Part shown: piece after piece, positions 11,346 through 24,314 of the stretch
Layout: each line of letters starts with the position of its first letter
Position numbering within the stretch: position 1 is the stretch's first letter
Source: Anoplolepis gracilipes
Taxonomy: Eukaryota; Arthropoda; Insecta; Hymenoptera; Formicidae
Direction: 5' to 3'
NCBI RefSeq assembly: GCF_047496725.1
Contig: NC_132970.1
Location: 17,350,501-17,414,500 of the forward strand
DNA length: 64,000 bases
Notes under the pieces: generated by a model
The model's database searches: none
Told to the model about the DNA's origin: nothing
Seen by the model: only the letters and a program-made list of their open reading frames with translations
Translations under genes and position numbers: made by a program

Positions 11346-13884
11346 CGTGCAGTATTCCTGCTCTTTTTTTTATATTTTAATCTTTTTTCAATAGACCCGA
11401 TTCGAGTAATTGCCTGCCATTCTGATCTTCCGAAGTAACTGTTACTTCTTTTTTGCGGTTCAATAGTATCATTTATCTTTCTCTCTCTCTCTCTCTGTTT
11501 GATTGATTTACATAGATCAGAGTGGTTGCGTAAAGAGAAAGGATACATCCTGTATCCTGTAAACAATAGCCTGTACAAACGTCATTTCTATTTGAGTGAA
11601 TTTTAATTTAAAGAAAAATAAAAACTTTATACGATCTTTATATAGGTCTGTTTTTTGTAGCTCAACTGGCTACACTAGTTAGTTTATCTTTTTTCCTCCA
11701 TGTTAGAAGGAGAAAAAAAGAACAGAACTCTACCTAACTTAAACTCTTTTTACGATACTTGTACTTTATTCTACTAATTTCGTAATATTGGTCTTTATTA
11801 AAGATCAATGTTTTGATAATCTTATAATATCGACTTGGTAGTTTGTGAAACCTGTATCGCGAAGAATGTCTTCGTGATATATTTAGATGCAACGTAATTT
11901 AGATATTTAGATATTCTGACTATTTTGAGTCTCTAAGAAAAATTGTATACTGTCGAATCGGTCTATTTTCTAAGAAAGCTGTAATGTAATGTATCGGATA
12001 TATGATTGTATATTAATCACTTTTCGTAAAATATATATTTTATTCTTCTCTTTATATTTCTAATTATATGTATAATTATTTTAATAAAAAGAATATTTGT
12101 CTGATACATTTTTTTTCAGTATTACCTGATTTATGAGACCATATGTAAATAATAATAAAAATTCTGTTATACGTATGTAAAGAAAAATGAAGAGATTTGT
12201 AATATGTCAAATACTTCCGGTTCGTCTAAAACAGATTGTGTGCAAAAGAATGAGAAATGAATGGTATTTTTCGCAAGTCAACGGAATATGTGTGATCGAT
12301 ATATAGTCATTTTTAATACAAATTGAAAAGAATCTTAAAAATCGATTATTACGCTTCTTTCTATCGAGAGACACCCCTCTTTCACTCATTTATATGGCCA
12401 AGGTCTAAAGTAGAGAGATGAGAAAAGAGAGAGGAAAGATTAAAGGGGAAGAATATAAAGAAGAATGAGATAAAGACAGGTGTTTTATGAGCTATAAAAA
12501 GCACAGAATGACAGGGGTAACTCGGATTTTTCTCCACGGATTTTGATTGTCTCGCAGTGAAAAATCGCAATCTCGTAGGATATGTCGAATCGAAGAAAAA
12601 AATGACACTAAAAGCGGATGATTGCGTGACCCAAAAGAAAAATATCTCGGCTTTAATTAGTCTTTGTCGAATTTGAAATTAAAAAGCGAGAACTTTAAAA
12701 TCGCATTGATTTTAATTGTGAATGAGGCCTTGGGAAGAAATGCAGAAACAGTTAATTTCAGACATTGATCGATATCTTAAATGATACAAGGGGGATAGGG
12801 ATGATCATAAATTTCACAGAGGAAATGTACAATGTTTGTAATTCAATGGCATCGACTTTTTTTTTCAATTTTACGTAGGATAAACTTACATTTATACCGC
12901 GCATACGGACAATGAAATATCAATTGAATATCCTTTCTTTCTTATTCAGACTTTGCTTATATTAATTGGAAGTAACGCGATTAATCGATCGTATTTGATT
13001 ATCTAGTTTGTCCATCTAGATTTAAAAAACTGTGCTTTAACATAATAATAAAATATGCTATATAAATCAAATATGTTGGTCTTAACGTTAATATATATTG
13101 TATATATAAATCGCGAATAAAATTTATACAAAAATAAATCGAAATTATAGAGAATATATTTTTTATTTGTTTTCGAGAGTAAACATATTACTTTTATTCT
13201 CTGCCAGAGGCAAATTCAGAATGAATAAAAACAACATATTATATTTGATCTGTACGTTAGATATATCGAATATTATGTTTTACGATGCTTCTGTGATATA
13301 TTTTTTTAATTCTATAGCTTTTAATCAATTAGTATAAAGTCTGTTATATTTAATTTTGATGTATGCGCAACTCTTTAGAGTTATTAATCAAACTGTCGTC
13401 GTCTCATTTTTCTTTATACTCTCCCTCATTTTAATTCCTCCTCTCTCTCTACTCATTGTCAGCTTCACTTCAAGCGATAAATTCAAGTATCTTTTGTATT
13501 TCATTGTCTCGAAATAAGACAACATTTAAAGCAATAACAATGACTTGCATAGCCACAAAAATTAATAATGAATATATCAGCCTTATGTGTATATATGTAA
13601 ATATACAGGAAAAGGATGATTAATTAAAATTAAAATTAATTTGTAATGTAAAGGCTCTATAAATTATAAATTAATAAAGAAATCGCAAAGTCGAGAATAA
13701 ATTTTTTTGTACAACACTATGCGAGAAACATATTGTAAATGATTTAACATAGCTTTTATTTAATTTATTAACTTTTATGCGCTGAAGAGGATCAGAAAAA
13801 TCTGATCGACTAATTTGTAAACTCTTTGTATATCTCTAAATTTTAATACTGTTTAATTTCATAAATAGATACGATGTTTTCTTA
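11346..13884. other. AT-rich non-coding region
   Basis: No supported gene. Only short frames, a small (CT)n tract near 11480-11497 and simple A/T runs are visible. Part of the interval upstream of Shaw and possibly in its 5' introns. Confidence 0.5.
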
Positions 13885-14455
13885 GGGTAAGCTAGGGTAT
13901 GACGGCCATACGGAAAAGATGGCCATAGACTGTAATTTTTTCAATAATCGCTACATAGTGCGTTTTTTTAGTCATTACCAAAGATAAACGATATTTACAG
14001 TAGTTTGTGTGCATACATTGTTCGAAATAACGATATTGTAAATCTTATATCATATTTTTATTTTGGACTACCTGCAAAGTTTTTCATTTGTCCACTAAAA
14101 ACTGTTATAACGTCCAATAAATTACAGTTGAGCTATCGTAATCGACGTTAGACATATTATAAAGATATGTAAATTGTTATATGACCTATAAAAAATTTTT
14201 ATTTTTGTTTCCACTATTCTTTTATAAATATTATAGTCATCTTTTCCTTAAAAGTGGGATAAGATGGCGAGTGCTTATGTCGTACTATTTTGATAATATA
14301 AAATTTTTATTAAATATTTTCCTTTTAATTTCGATAATATTACGTAATTAAAGCTTCACTGCAAATAATATGCCAAGCACTATTAATAAATAACAAAAAT
14401 AAAAGTATGTTTTTTGCATTTTAAAAAACTATGGTCATCTTAGCCGAGTTTACCT
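13885..14455. mobile_element. MITE, family A copy 1 (TA-flanked, Tc1/mariner-like)
   Basis: A 571-bp segment repeated almost base for base at 21871-22442 in the same orientation. It begins GGGTAAGCTAGGGTATGACG and its right end reads ...GAGTTTACCT, giving short terminal inverted repeats (GGGTAARCT / AGTTTACCY). Both ends are flanked by TA (13883-13884 and 14456-14457), as expected for Tc1/mariner-type insertion. Near the ends, ATGGCCAT/ATGGTCAT motifs lie in subterminal inverted positions. No coding capacity, so it is non-autonomous. Confidence 0.85.
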
Positions 14456-14819
14456 TATAGGATTCAATCTTGTTATAAGTTATTTTATACAATTTCATAT
14501 TATTGCTCTAATGCCAAATATTTCTTCATTAATTTAAAATTAAAATATTAAGCATTCATATTTTTTTGTTTACTTCTCTTCGATATATTAATCAACTTTA
14601 TGTTGTTTCTCACACAATTATCGAGTGTATTTTTAAATATACGACAAATAATAACAGATCTTGAGAAACATGTCCGAATACATTTTGTGGCTTCACAGGA
14701 TAAGGAAGTTGCGTATTCGGTGATAAAGACATCGAGAAAGATCAGACTTGATGTAATCCTAGAAATGAAGAATTTAGAATTTAGAAGTCATCGCTTCGAA
14801 CTCGGTCGCAACTCGAGAG

Positions 14820-16560
14820 CCACTTGACATCGTCGCGACGGCGACGGCGACGCTTCGGGAAACGCGTTGGGGGTGCGCGCGCGTCGGCGATAACCCTCCG
14901 CACGTCGTCGCCGTCGCGACGCCCTACCCCACTCCGATGACGACGTCGACGACGCCGTCGCCGTCGTTTCTCTCGTCAGATCAGTTCCGTACGCGCCGCA
15001 ATCGAGTCGCCCGTCGGTGCCCTCGTCTGATCCGCTGTCGGTCGGTCACGGGGACGACGACGCGAACCGGCGACGATGACGATGACTCGTCCGTGCTCGT
15101 GTTGCCGAGTGACGCCGCGATGAAGGCCTGACCGCCGCCGATGATCGTCCATTCGCGAGCACGGCGACGGGGAAAACGCCCTCTGCGACCGCGGTGCGTT
15201 CTCCCTGCCTGACCTGACCTTCTGCCAGAGACGGAAAAAGAGAGAGAAAGAGAGATAGAGATAGAGAAAGAGAGAGAGAGAGAGAGAAAGAGAAGAACGA
15301 GGGAAACTCGCTCACGCGAATCCAAGGACGAAACGAACACGACGTAGTGACTACAATTTTATTGTGCGAGATCACCCGGTGCGCCAACTGTCGCGGGGCG
15401 CCATCGTCACATCGCGACGACATGGAGAATGCGGAGAACCGGAGCAGTGCCGTCGAGATGTCGCGGAAGATCTCCGAGACATGAAGAGAGCGCGACCGAG
15501 GGTGGGTATCCATCGGAGAAGCGAACACGAGGGATTTGTACGAGAAGGGAGAGGGTTGAATGTTTGCGCGTTCGAATGGAAACGTGTCGATCACGAGGGA
15601 TACTTTCCCTTGGAATATCTCGGAGAGAGGATAAAGAGGAATGAGAGAGGGTATTCGAACATGCACCCCTTAGTGTGTCCCCTTCGTGCGGTTAACCGTT
15701 AGAAGGTTAATCTTTGCAGATTATCTTGTCAGCCAGGACAAAATTATCTCAAACGGATCATCTCAAGACGTTCGTCCATGTTACCGTACAGAGTTCAGCC
15801 TGGTCGCAAGACCAAGTCGATTCGCGTCCGACCTACTCCAATATTCCAACATTCTTGTTCAGTCGTATGTCCATTGATTTCACAGATCGCCCGTCTCGCT
15901 TTTAATCGCCCTCGTTTGATTCGCACGGCTCGCTTGAGCTCGAGCTTTGGTTTCTCATCGGGTTCCCGGACCTGATTTTCACGAGCGATTCGTCGAGCAC
16001 GTTCGTCAAGGAGACGAATATTCGCGGAGGCGAATAAACGAGACGGTAATGCCGTTACGGGGCGCTTATCGGCCTCTCGTGCACGCAGACTATCGATTCT
16101 CGCGCGACGAGGGGTTGGCCGACGCCGCCTGACGGCCGTCACCGCCACCGCCGCCGCCACCGCCGTCGCCGTCGTCGTCGTCGACGTCGTTTCCGATGCT
16201 AATTTCTACCTCGGTCACAAAAAGGTGCCTCATTAGGGGTTCTTGTAACATATATATATATATATGCGAGAATGAGAATGTTCTCGAGATTATTCCCTTC
16301 CTCCTTCTCTCGCTGGTCGATCATCCCCGTCCGAGAAACGCCGCTGCTCGTGCACGTGCGAAAATACACGGTATGTACGGTATGACGTCATCGGGAATGC
16401 GCACCGGCCTCGAAGATTCGATCGGATTTTATCGATGCTAGACGTTTCCCACCGCCGCCGCCGCCACCACGGCCGCCGTCGACGGCTGGCGATCAGGGTT
16501 GATTTAGAATCGCGTTTATGCACGCTAATTCGAGGACTCTGGCGCGTCGACCTCGCGCCC
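14820..16560. promoter_or_regulatory. CpG-rich block, candidate promoter and 5' leader of Shaw
   Basis: A 1.7-kb region, strikingly rich in CGACG/CGTCG repeats and CpG, sits in otherwise AT-rich DNA 4.5-6 kb upstream of the Shaw start codon. The first Shaw coding exon is preceded by a good acceptor (TTGTTTGCAG, ending 21013), so an upstream untranslated exon is expected. This is the best place for it. A (GA)n tract (15238-15297) and (CGC)n/(CCG)n runs (16140-16180, 16450-16480) give long but low-complexity frames on both strands, which I do not call as genes. Inference from composition and position. Confidence 0.45.
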
Positions 16561-16752
16561 TACAGGATGCATCTGGCCTGATAATGCACGCAGGAATTCA
16601 AATAGCGCGATCGATCTCTTAACATGTGTCTGCCCCTCCAGCAGATGGTTTCTTCCCTTGTGACAAATCCCGCGAGCGGGGTTTGTCTAATTTGATGACA
16701 CTGTCCGATAAAATTTGATTTTTTTTTTCTAACACAAGTGCGAATAGTCATG

Positions 16753-17270
16753 TCCGATATATTTTTGCCCGCTGAACACGAACCTGTTGTTCAAATTTGA
16801 CTGTCACGTCACGATTTTGAGAAAAATGGCGTCAAAGAGGCTTAAAACGATGATTCGCGAGAGTTTTCGTGACGTTGTGACACCGGCGGCAAATTTTATT
16901 AACGTCATGCGAAAGTATCAACTTTTAACTTTGGAATGCATTTAGTTTTGTTTTGGTATAATTTTTTGTTTTTCGAGATATAATATAATTTAAATATAAC
17001 TCCATCTCTCATGTGATACATGGAAAACGCATTTTATTCCATCGTAATAGTACATTACGTGGAAAGTAAGTACTTTTAACAGCTGTTTTCAAGAGCTATT
17101 TCATGTCATTAACAAGATTAGAAAAAAAATGTTGTTGCCGGTGCCGCTGCGTCTTAAAAATCCTTGAAATCATCGTTTTTCGTCTCTTTGACGCCATTTT
17201 TCTCAAAATTGTGACACGATAGCCAAATTTCGACAACGGATTCGTGTTCAGCATGCAAAAATGCATCGGA
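16753..17270. mobile_element. Non-autonomous DNA element with ~100-bp terminal inverted repeats
   Basis: The left end (TCCGAT, then TTTTTGC and GCTGAACACGAA) is mirrored at the right end (TTCGTGTTCAGC, GCAAAAA, ATCGGA). The inverted match continues inward for about 100 bp, including AAAATGGCGTCAAAGAG on the left and its complement near 17190-17205. The ~320-bp interior has no coding frame. I could not find a convincing target-site duplication, so superfamily is open. Confidence 0.75.
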
Positions 17271-17397
17271 AGTGGTTATACATTCGTGTTACAAATGATG
17301 TTAAAAATGGTGTTGGCCAGTGTAATCGAGGAACTCCGGTCCATGCAGGAAACAGTCGCAAACTGTATCGTGTTAGCTTTTATAATTGTATAACTTT

Positions 17398-17416
17398 GCA
17401 CCCACACCCACACCCA

Positions 17417-17504
<88 letters not shown>
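17398..17504. repeat. (CA)n microsatellite
   Basis: CACCCA units give way to a long uninterrupted CA run ending at CACAGACATG. Frames reading HTHTHT or CVCVCV here are artefacts. Confidence 0.95.
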
Positions 17505-17508
<4 letters not shown>

Positions 17509-17663
17509 TGTGTACAATACAAAGAGACATGGGATTGAAAAACCGATACTACCTGTCTCTCTTTGATTTACGCGACACCTTTTTTTTTTATACAATTCTA
17601 CTTTTACACGGTGAAAGATCACAGAACCGTAAATGTTCTACACACAAGTACGTCTCTTATGAA

Positions 17664-17695
17664 TCAGTTTTTTTTTTTTTTTTTTTTTTTTTTTT
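17664..17695. repeat. Poly(T) run
   Basis: About 30 consecutive T between TCAG and CAGAAACTTG. Confidence 0.9.
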
Positions 17696-17852
17696 CAGAA
17701 ACTTGAATATTTTAAAATCTACGTCGCGAATCTGAATTTGAATGAAAAAAGATACAACGGGAGAGGATGGAATTTAATTTGTTTTTTTAATATAATTTTT
17801 CTTTTTCCAGATACGTATTGCTTATTTAGTTCTTCCTTTGTAACGCATGTAA

Positions 17853-18006
17853 AATTTTCATTTTACAAGCACTACATCTGTAATGTAAATTGAAAAATTT
17901 TCCTTCAGTTTCGATTATCATTACTTGACGTACCAACGTTTGGAAATCGAACGAAAATTTCTGAATTTACATTACGGATGTATGTAGCGCTTGTAAAGTA
18001 AAAATC
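17853..18006. mobile_element. Short hairpin MITE-like element
   Basis: Two arms of about 60 bp are inverted copies of each other: TTTACAAGCACTACATCTGT with TAATGTAAATT on the left, and its complement with GCGCTTGTAAAG on the right. They surround a small centre near 17925. There is no coding capacity. It resembles a foldback MITE; a target duplication is not clear. Confidence 0.65.
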
Positions 18007-18500
18007 TAATTGCAGCTTATTCTCTTTCAACTCGAGTTCATCACTGAAATATCATCTTTAAAGCCCTTCTATTACACGTCGGGCGGGAATTATCGATATA
18101 TTATAGACATGCGTGCATAATTTGGCGCAAATTTATTGATGTTACATAATGGAGAAAAGATAACTAAGAAATATCCGGTTCGAGAGAAGCTTACATATAA
18201 ATAACTCAACAACAACAGAAAATAATTTACCCGCAAAACTCGACGAACGTATTTGTATTCGCGACATGTAGACGTAAAAGACATAAAAAACGTCATAAGT
18301 AGAAATATGTATAATTATACGTACAGAGTTGTAACAGATATTTTTCTGATGATTTTTAATTGTGTGTACAAATTAATCTAAATTAATCGAACAAATAAGA
18401 GCCACTTGCAACAACACACAACGTGTGTTAGTGCAAATAACTTATTACTGCGAATAAAATTTAAATTTTTTAATGTCGTACACATTTTGATTCTTGTTGC
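18007..18500. other. Non-coding AT-rich stretch
   Basis: Nothing recognisable between the hairpin element and the Penelope-like remnant. Confidence 0.4.
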
Positions 18501-18680
18501 GTCATCTTTAACATTTAAAGCGGTTTTAAACACATTTAATGCATATCATCCGGGATTGCAGTTTATATTAGATAAAGATGTCGACAATTGCTTAAATTTT
18601 CTTGATTATAGTTGTCAATAACAATGTCATTGAATTTGATTGGTTCCATAGACCTATCTTTCTGGAAAATTTCTTAATTG
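18500..18680 (+). pseudogene. Penelope-like retroelement RT remnant (left part)
   Basis: Translation of the plus strand gives LTFKAVLNTFNAYHPGLQF followed by DNCLNFLD, then, after a stop and frame change, NNVIEFDWFHRPIF. These match the FNxYHPxLxF...LNFLD...FDWFHKPTF pattern that I know from reverse transcriptases of Penelope-like elements. The reading frame is broken. The fragment stops where the MITE at 18681 begins and appears to resume beyond it at about 19104. Confidence 0.6.
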
Positions 18681-19103
18681 TACACAGAAAAAAGTAAGTG
18701 TCAAATTAAAACTTATATACTCATGTGAACGCGTTTATTGTTTCATATATACGCAACAATTTCTAATCTTCTTGAAAGAATTTAAATATCTTAAATTTTA
18801 ATAATATTATACTCTTATTTCAATACTATGATTGTCATTTCAAGAATAAAATAATTATTTTAACTTATAAAAATTATAATCTTCGATTGAACATGTGTTA
18901 TTTTCTATTCAACATTTTTTCCTCTCCATTCAAGAAAATTATTCTTAAATAATAAGAATATATTTTTCTTGATGAACTATATAAAATGTCTTTATCCAAG
19001 CAAATTTTCTTTATTTTTTAACGCAATATAATCTCATTTTAAGATTTACATTTTGAAACTAAGGATATTGTCAAAGTAAGAATAATCTTTTTTTTCTACG
19101 TAA
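18681..19103. mobile_element. MITE, family B copy 1, inserted in a Penelope remnant
   Basis: About 420 bp that match 44287-44713 in reverse-complement orientation over the full length. The left end reads TACACAGAAAAAAGTAAGTG; the right end is degraded (CTTTTTTTTCTAC). The other copy shows intact CTACACAGAAAAA terminal inverted repeats. No coding capacity. It separates two parts of a Penelope-like RT fragment, so it inserted after that retroelement. Confidence 0.75.
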
Positions 19104-19230
19104 GCTACACATCTTCTCTGTTATAAAAAAGCTCAGTTTTTCCTTGACTGAGAGAATTTTTTGATTCTCTTAATTTTATAATTAAGTATTATAAAATTTC
19201 ATACACACATTGACTATAGTGTCGTCATAT
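19104..19230 (+). pseudogene. Penelope-like RT remnant (right part, after the MITE)
   Basis: Conceptual translation with frame changes gives HIFSVIKKLSFSLTERIF and then DSLNFIIK, which resembles the RT/linker region that follows the FDWFHKPTF motif in Penelope-like elements. Short and degraded; its link to the fragment at 18500-18680 is inferred from order and strand. Confidence 0.4.
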
Positions 19231-21013
19231 GCTAGACAAACTCGAAGACTACTTAAAACTCATATTAAATAAGAACACAGAAATTATATTATAATTGTAA
19301 CATCTCTCAATTAGCAGTTATGCTGAGCATAATATAACATAAACAATCTTTGAAACCATGAGTTTGAGATAATGTTAATATGTTGGATGAAGAGTCAATA
19401 ATTTAAAACAAAAACTGATTTCAAAACTAATTTATATCGAGACACAAAAACTAAATCTAAAGTAGACTGATACCGACTTGTTACAGGCATGTTTTTGCCG
19501 ATCGTTGAAAGTTTAACATGGATTTTGACATCGGATTTATAAATATTATTTTAATAACTCAGACATATCGTAACATTTGACTTTAGACTCTTATGATAAC
19601 TGACATTCTCGCAAAGTAAACGACTGCGTTTCGCGGCGAAGCTTTGCGTTAGTGCGTAGCTCTCCTTGATTATTAGTACTTTCTTTCTGTAAGTGTATAT
19701 TCTATAGAAACATATTCTAAATATAGTGTTCAGAGATATGGATGAATCGAACATGCACGTTTCTTCCTCACGTTTAGTACCGAGTAGAAATTCATTTTTC
19801 GTGTCAGCGTTTGTTTGTTGAAGCTCTAAGTGTGTTAATGAGTAAATTTAATTACGGTGTTTTGAATAGATATAATGTATATATTTATTTTCTGAAATTA
19901 TTCCACTTTGTTTACTTTGTTAATAATTTCATTATATATTATGTTATTTCTCAGATTGTTTGTCTTTATTAATTTTGTATTAAATGACTCGAAGAGAACT
20001 AAAACGCATATACGATATTAAATTATATAATATATAATTTCAATTTTATTAGCAGTAATATATTTTTTTGCTCCTGTTACCTTTGCGGATAGCATTTCGA
20101 TTAATTTAAATTAATTTGTACTTATTGAAAGAGTCTCTATTTTACTTATTGTATTTAATAAATTTTTAATAGGTTTAATAAATATTTAATATATTTTAAT
20201 AAGTATTTAATTTTTTTTTGTCTACTACGTCGTGAAAGAGGGATAAAACTGTGATGAATGCGATTCTTGCAAAAACACATACACACACACACACACACAC
20301 ATATATATACTGGGGATTTAAAGAGTCGGCACAATTCTGGATGCTAACTATTTGCGAGATGTACTCTTGAGCCATATACGCTGCTTTTGATTAAATGTCA
20401 AACGTCACAATTATCTTAATGTTAAATGGAACAAAGTTTGTGTTCCGTTTCACACGATCGCTGAAACAGTCTTTGAAATGGACAGAACTTGAAGCGGCAA
20501 TGGCACCATTATGGCATATTCCGCGTCGGGACTACGCTACGTAATCCAAATGATATTACGAGGATGTCAAAGCAACTAGGATAATACATTACGATTAAAT
20601 CATTTTCCATGCTCTTCGCTTGATCCTTTTAGGATCACGGATACCTGATTTTAACGTAACGGAGAATAAGATTATGTAGCCTACGCGATTTTAATCCTGT
20701 ACGATCAAAAATAATTGCGTAAATTCTGACGAAACACCTCTCGTCGTGTTTTAACAGGGAACGAAATGAAACTCTCGTCCAATTAATAATAAAGCTCTTG
20801 GAAATTCTCCAAACTCTTTTACTACGAAAAGAATTATTTACGCGCAAATTTAAACAAGATTAAAATTGCAAGCGACGAAATTATATAATCGAATCTCACG
20901 GTTTATAAAGACACAAATTAAATCAATTGTTTAACTTTAAAAAGTTTAATAGGATTAATGAGGAACGATAGGCCAATATCGGATCACGCGATGGTACCGC
21001 TAATTGTTTGCAG
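19231..21013. other. AT-rich non-coding region upstream of Shaw exon 1
   Basis: No supported gene. A short (CA)n/(TA)n tract lies at 20278-20310. A slightly GC-richer zone covers 20330-20640. The interval ends at the acceptor TTGTTTGCAG (20004 bp-scale context: AG at 21012-21013), which should join the Shaw coding exon to an upstream leader exon. Confidence 0.4.
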
Positions 21014-21065
21014 ATCACATGGGTTTCTTTGATTCGGGGCCGGCGGTAGCAGAGCCGTGATCAAA

Positions 21066-21741
21066 ATGAACTTGATAAACATGGACGCGGAGAACCGCGT
21101 CGTTCTGAACGTGGGCGGTATCCGGCACGAGACGTACAAGGCGACCCTGAAGAAGATCCCGGCGACGAGGCTCTCGCGGCTGACCGAGGCTCTCGCCAAC
21201 TACGATCCGATCCTCAACGAGTACTTCTTCGACAGGCACCCGGGCGTCTTCGCCCAGGTACTCAACTACTATCGCACCGGGAAGCTGCACTATCCCACGG
21301 ACGTCTGCGGCCCGCTCTTCGAGGAAGAGCTCGATTTCTGGGGGCTCGATTCTAATCAGGTCGAGCCTTGCTGTTGGATGACCTACACGCAGGTATATCG
21401 TGAACAATGTCTGACTCAAATATCCACGCCTAATCACGCCTAATCACGCTTAAGCGTGCACCAAGGGCTGCACTCGAGAGCTCAGAGTGAAAAAAAACGG
21501 ATGTATTTTTATATTATATAATAAATATATAATATATTACAATTTATTATATAATTTATTATATAATAAATTTTATATATATGCACATATACATATATAT
21601 ATAATTTATAAATTATATCTATACATTACAGATAGAATAAATTCAATAATAATGATTTATAAAGCTCTAAATAAAAACTATTAAATAACATTAGGAGAGA
21701 AGCTATAATCAAGCGCAGAATGTAAAAGCGGAAATAAAAAC

Positions 21742-21783
<42 letters not shown>

Positions 21784-24257
21784 AGAAAAACATATTTAAT
21801 TAAATGTTACGATTCATTTTCGGACTATAACGGAACAAAACTCTTAAAAGCGGGTACGCATATTGTAATAGGGTAAACTAGGGTATGACGGCCATACGGA
21901 AAAGATGGCCATAGACTGTAATTTTTTCAATAATCGCTACATATGCGTTTTTTTAGTCATTACCAAAGATAAACGATATTTACAGTAGTTTATGTGCATA
22001 CATTATTCGAAATAACGATATTGTGAATCTTATATCATATTTTTACTTTTGACTACCTGCAAAGTTTTTCATTTGTCCACTAAAAACTGTTATAACGTCG
22101 AATAAATTACAATTAAGCTATCGTAATCGACGTTAGACATATTATAAAGATATGTAAATTGTTATATGACCTATAATTTTTATTTTTGTTTTCACTATCT
22201 TTTTATATATTATGATCATCTTTTCCTTAAAAGTTGAGTAAGATGGCAAATGCTTACGTCGTACTATTTTGATAATATAAAATTTCTATTAAATATTTTC
22301 CTTTTAATTTCGGTAATATTACGTAATTTAAGCTTCAGTGAAGACAATATGCCAAGCACTATTAAAAAATAACAAAAATAAAAGTATGTTTTTTGCATTT
22401 TAAAAAACTATGTCCATCTTAACCCTATGTCCAGTTTACCCTAAGTCTCTTACCGGCTCCAGACGTTAAAAACGAAACTATTGGAGTGCGCTCTCAAATG
22501 CATTCCCCAATATGACACTAAAAAGTAAATACAAAAAGTAAAAGAAAAACAATAGAAACCAGGAAGAGATTCACTATAAATCTCGAACGCACGAGAGAAT
22601 TACGGCAATACACACGTAATCGTCGTTCAACGCGCCGGATACACAAATGGATACAACAAGGTCGGATGTCTATAAGTCGACGGTAATAAAACTTCACTCT
22701 CAAGGAGAGAAAGACTAACCCGTACAAAGTGCGGAATTTCTCAAATCCGTGACATATTTTCTACAATGAATATGTATGCATAATATAAACATTTCTTGGA
22801 CTATTTTTTTAACCTGAATTTTTTTAACTCTTTTCTGACGTTTGATAAATAGCATCTCTGACACCAATTTCTTATTCAGAAAGGGCTTCCACATCCAACA
22901 TTTCCACATTATTCCACTCAAATTCAGTCTACATAAATGTAGTCCATAATAACTGATTTTTCTGTGGTATTCTGTTTATATGATTTTTCTATCTCTGTTT
23001 ATATGATTTTTTTAATTCCGTTTATACGATTTTTTATGTTTACTAATTCTCGTGTTTAGACTCTGTCCGTTCGACCGAAATACGAAGAGTCACAGTCTTT
23101 ACATGAAATCTAGTGGATACGCTACATTATTATGCAAATAGTTATACAAGTATCTTTATAAACGTGGATCAAAGAACGTTTATTCACATCTGCGCAACAT
23201 ATTGAATATAAAACGAGAAACTAAACTGAAAACCTCCGAGCACCCTACTCTTTAAAGCCCGCATAGTCAAATCGATTATTATAAGAGACAAAGGAGAATA
23301 CAATGGGCGCCACAAAGGTTTGATAAAAAACACCATTAAATGAAAAGAATGTCGAATTGAGCACAAGCCGAACTTATATGCCAACTTATTTATAGCTCTA
23401 AAGTGATGCAAATGTTGTTTATATGTAGCAAGCCGATTCAGATGCAGCGATGCAATATTTAAATATTTCGATACGTATTGCATGTATTATGCTGCTTATA
23501 ATGCAATATTTAAATATTATATCACTGCCTGAATCAGCTTGCTACTAATAAGCAGCATGTGCATCACTTTAGATCTATACATAAGCTGATGTATATTGTC
23601 AATCGGTTTATCATAAGTATGATATATAATAAAATTAGTGCCATTAGACACATTCGTACAGTGCGTACGTATAGTGAAGCTTGTATTCAATTTGATATTC
23701 TTTTCATTTAATGATGTTTTTCATCAGCAAACTTTTAAGGCTCTTGGTCTCCTTTTGAGAGTTTCCGTTCAGTTTCTCCTTTTATTTTTGATATGTTGAT
23801 GATGTCGCACGAATATAAATAAACTACGTTCCTTCATCCGAATTCGTAAAGATATCTCGTTTAATTATTTCGCATAATAATGTAGTGTATAAGATTTCAT
23901 GTAAGGATTGTGTCTCATATGTCGATCAGACGGGAAGACTCTTAAAAACGAGAATTAATAAACATAAAATTATATAAACATTAATATCACACAAAAATCA
24001 ATTATCATACGGAATACAGACTGACTTATCATGAATTTGATTGAAATAATGTAAAAATGTCGGATGCGGAGTCCTTGCTGAATAAGAGATTCGTGTCAGA
24101 AATGCTATTAATCAGAAAGTTAAAAAAACAGTTTCCAGGAATGTGTTTACGTCATGCATATACATTCCTTGTAGAAAATATGTTACAAAGAGAAATTCTA
24201 ATCTTTCTTATTCTCTCTCTGCTTTGTCATTTGACCGTCGAGCTTTATTACTGACGA

Positions 24258-24314
<57 letters not shown>

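Noticed and set aside
15046..15666. 206-codon minus-strand frame
   Set aside because: Passes through a (CT)n tract (SLSLSL) and CpG-rich leader-like DNA; low complexity and no domain.
21015..21437. 140-codon minus-strand frame opposite Shaw exon 1
   Set aside because: Antisense shadow of a conserved, GC-rich coding exon.
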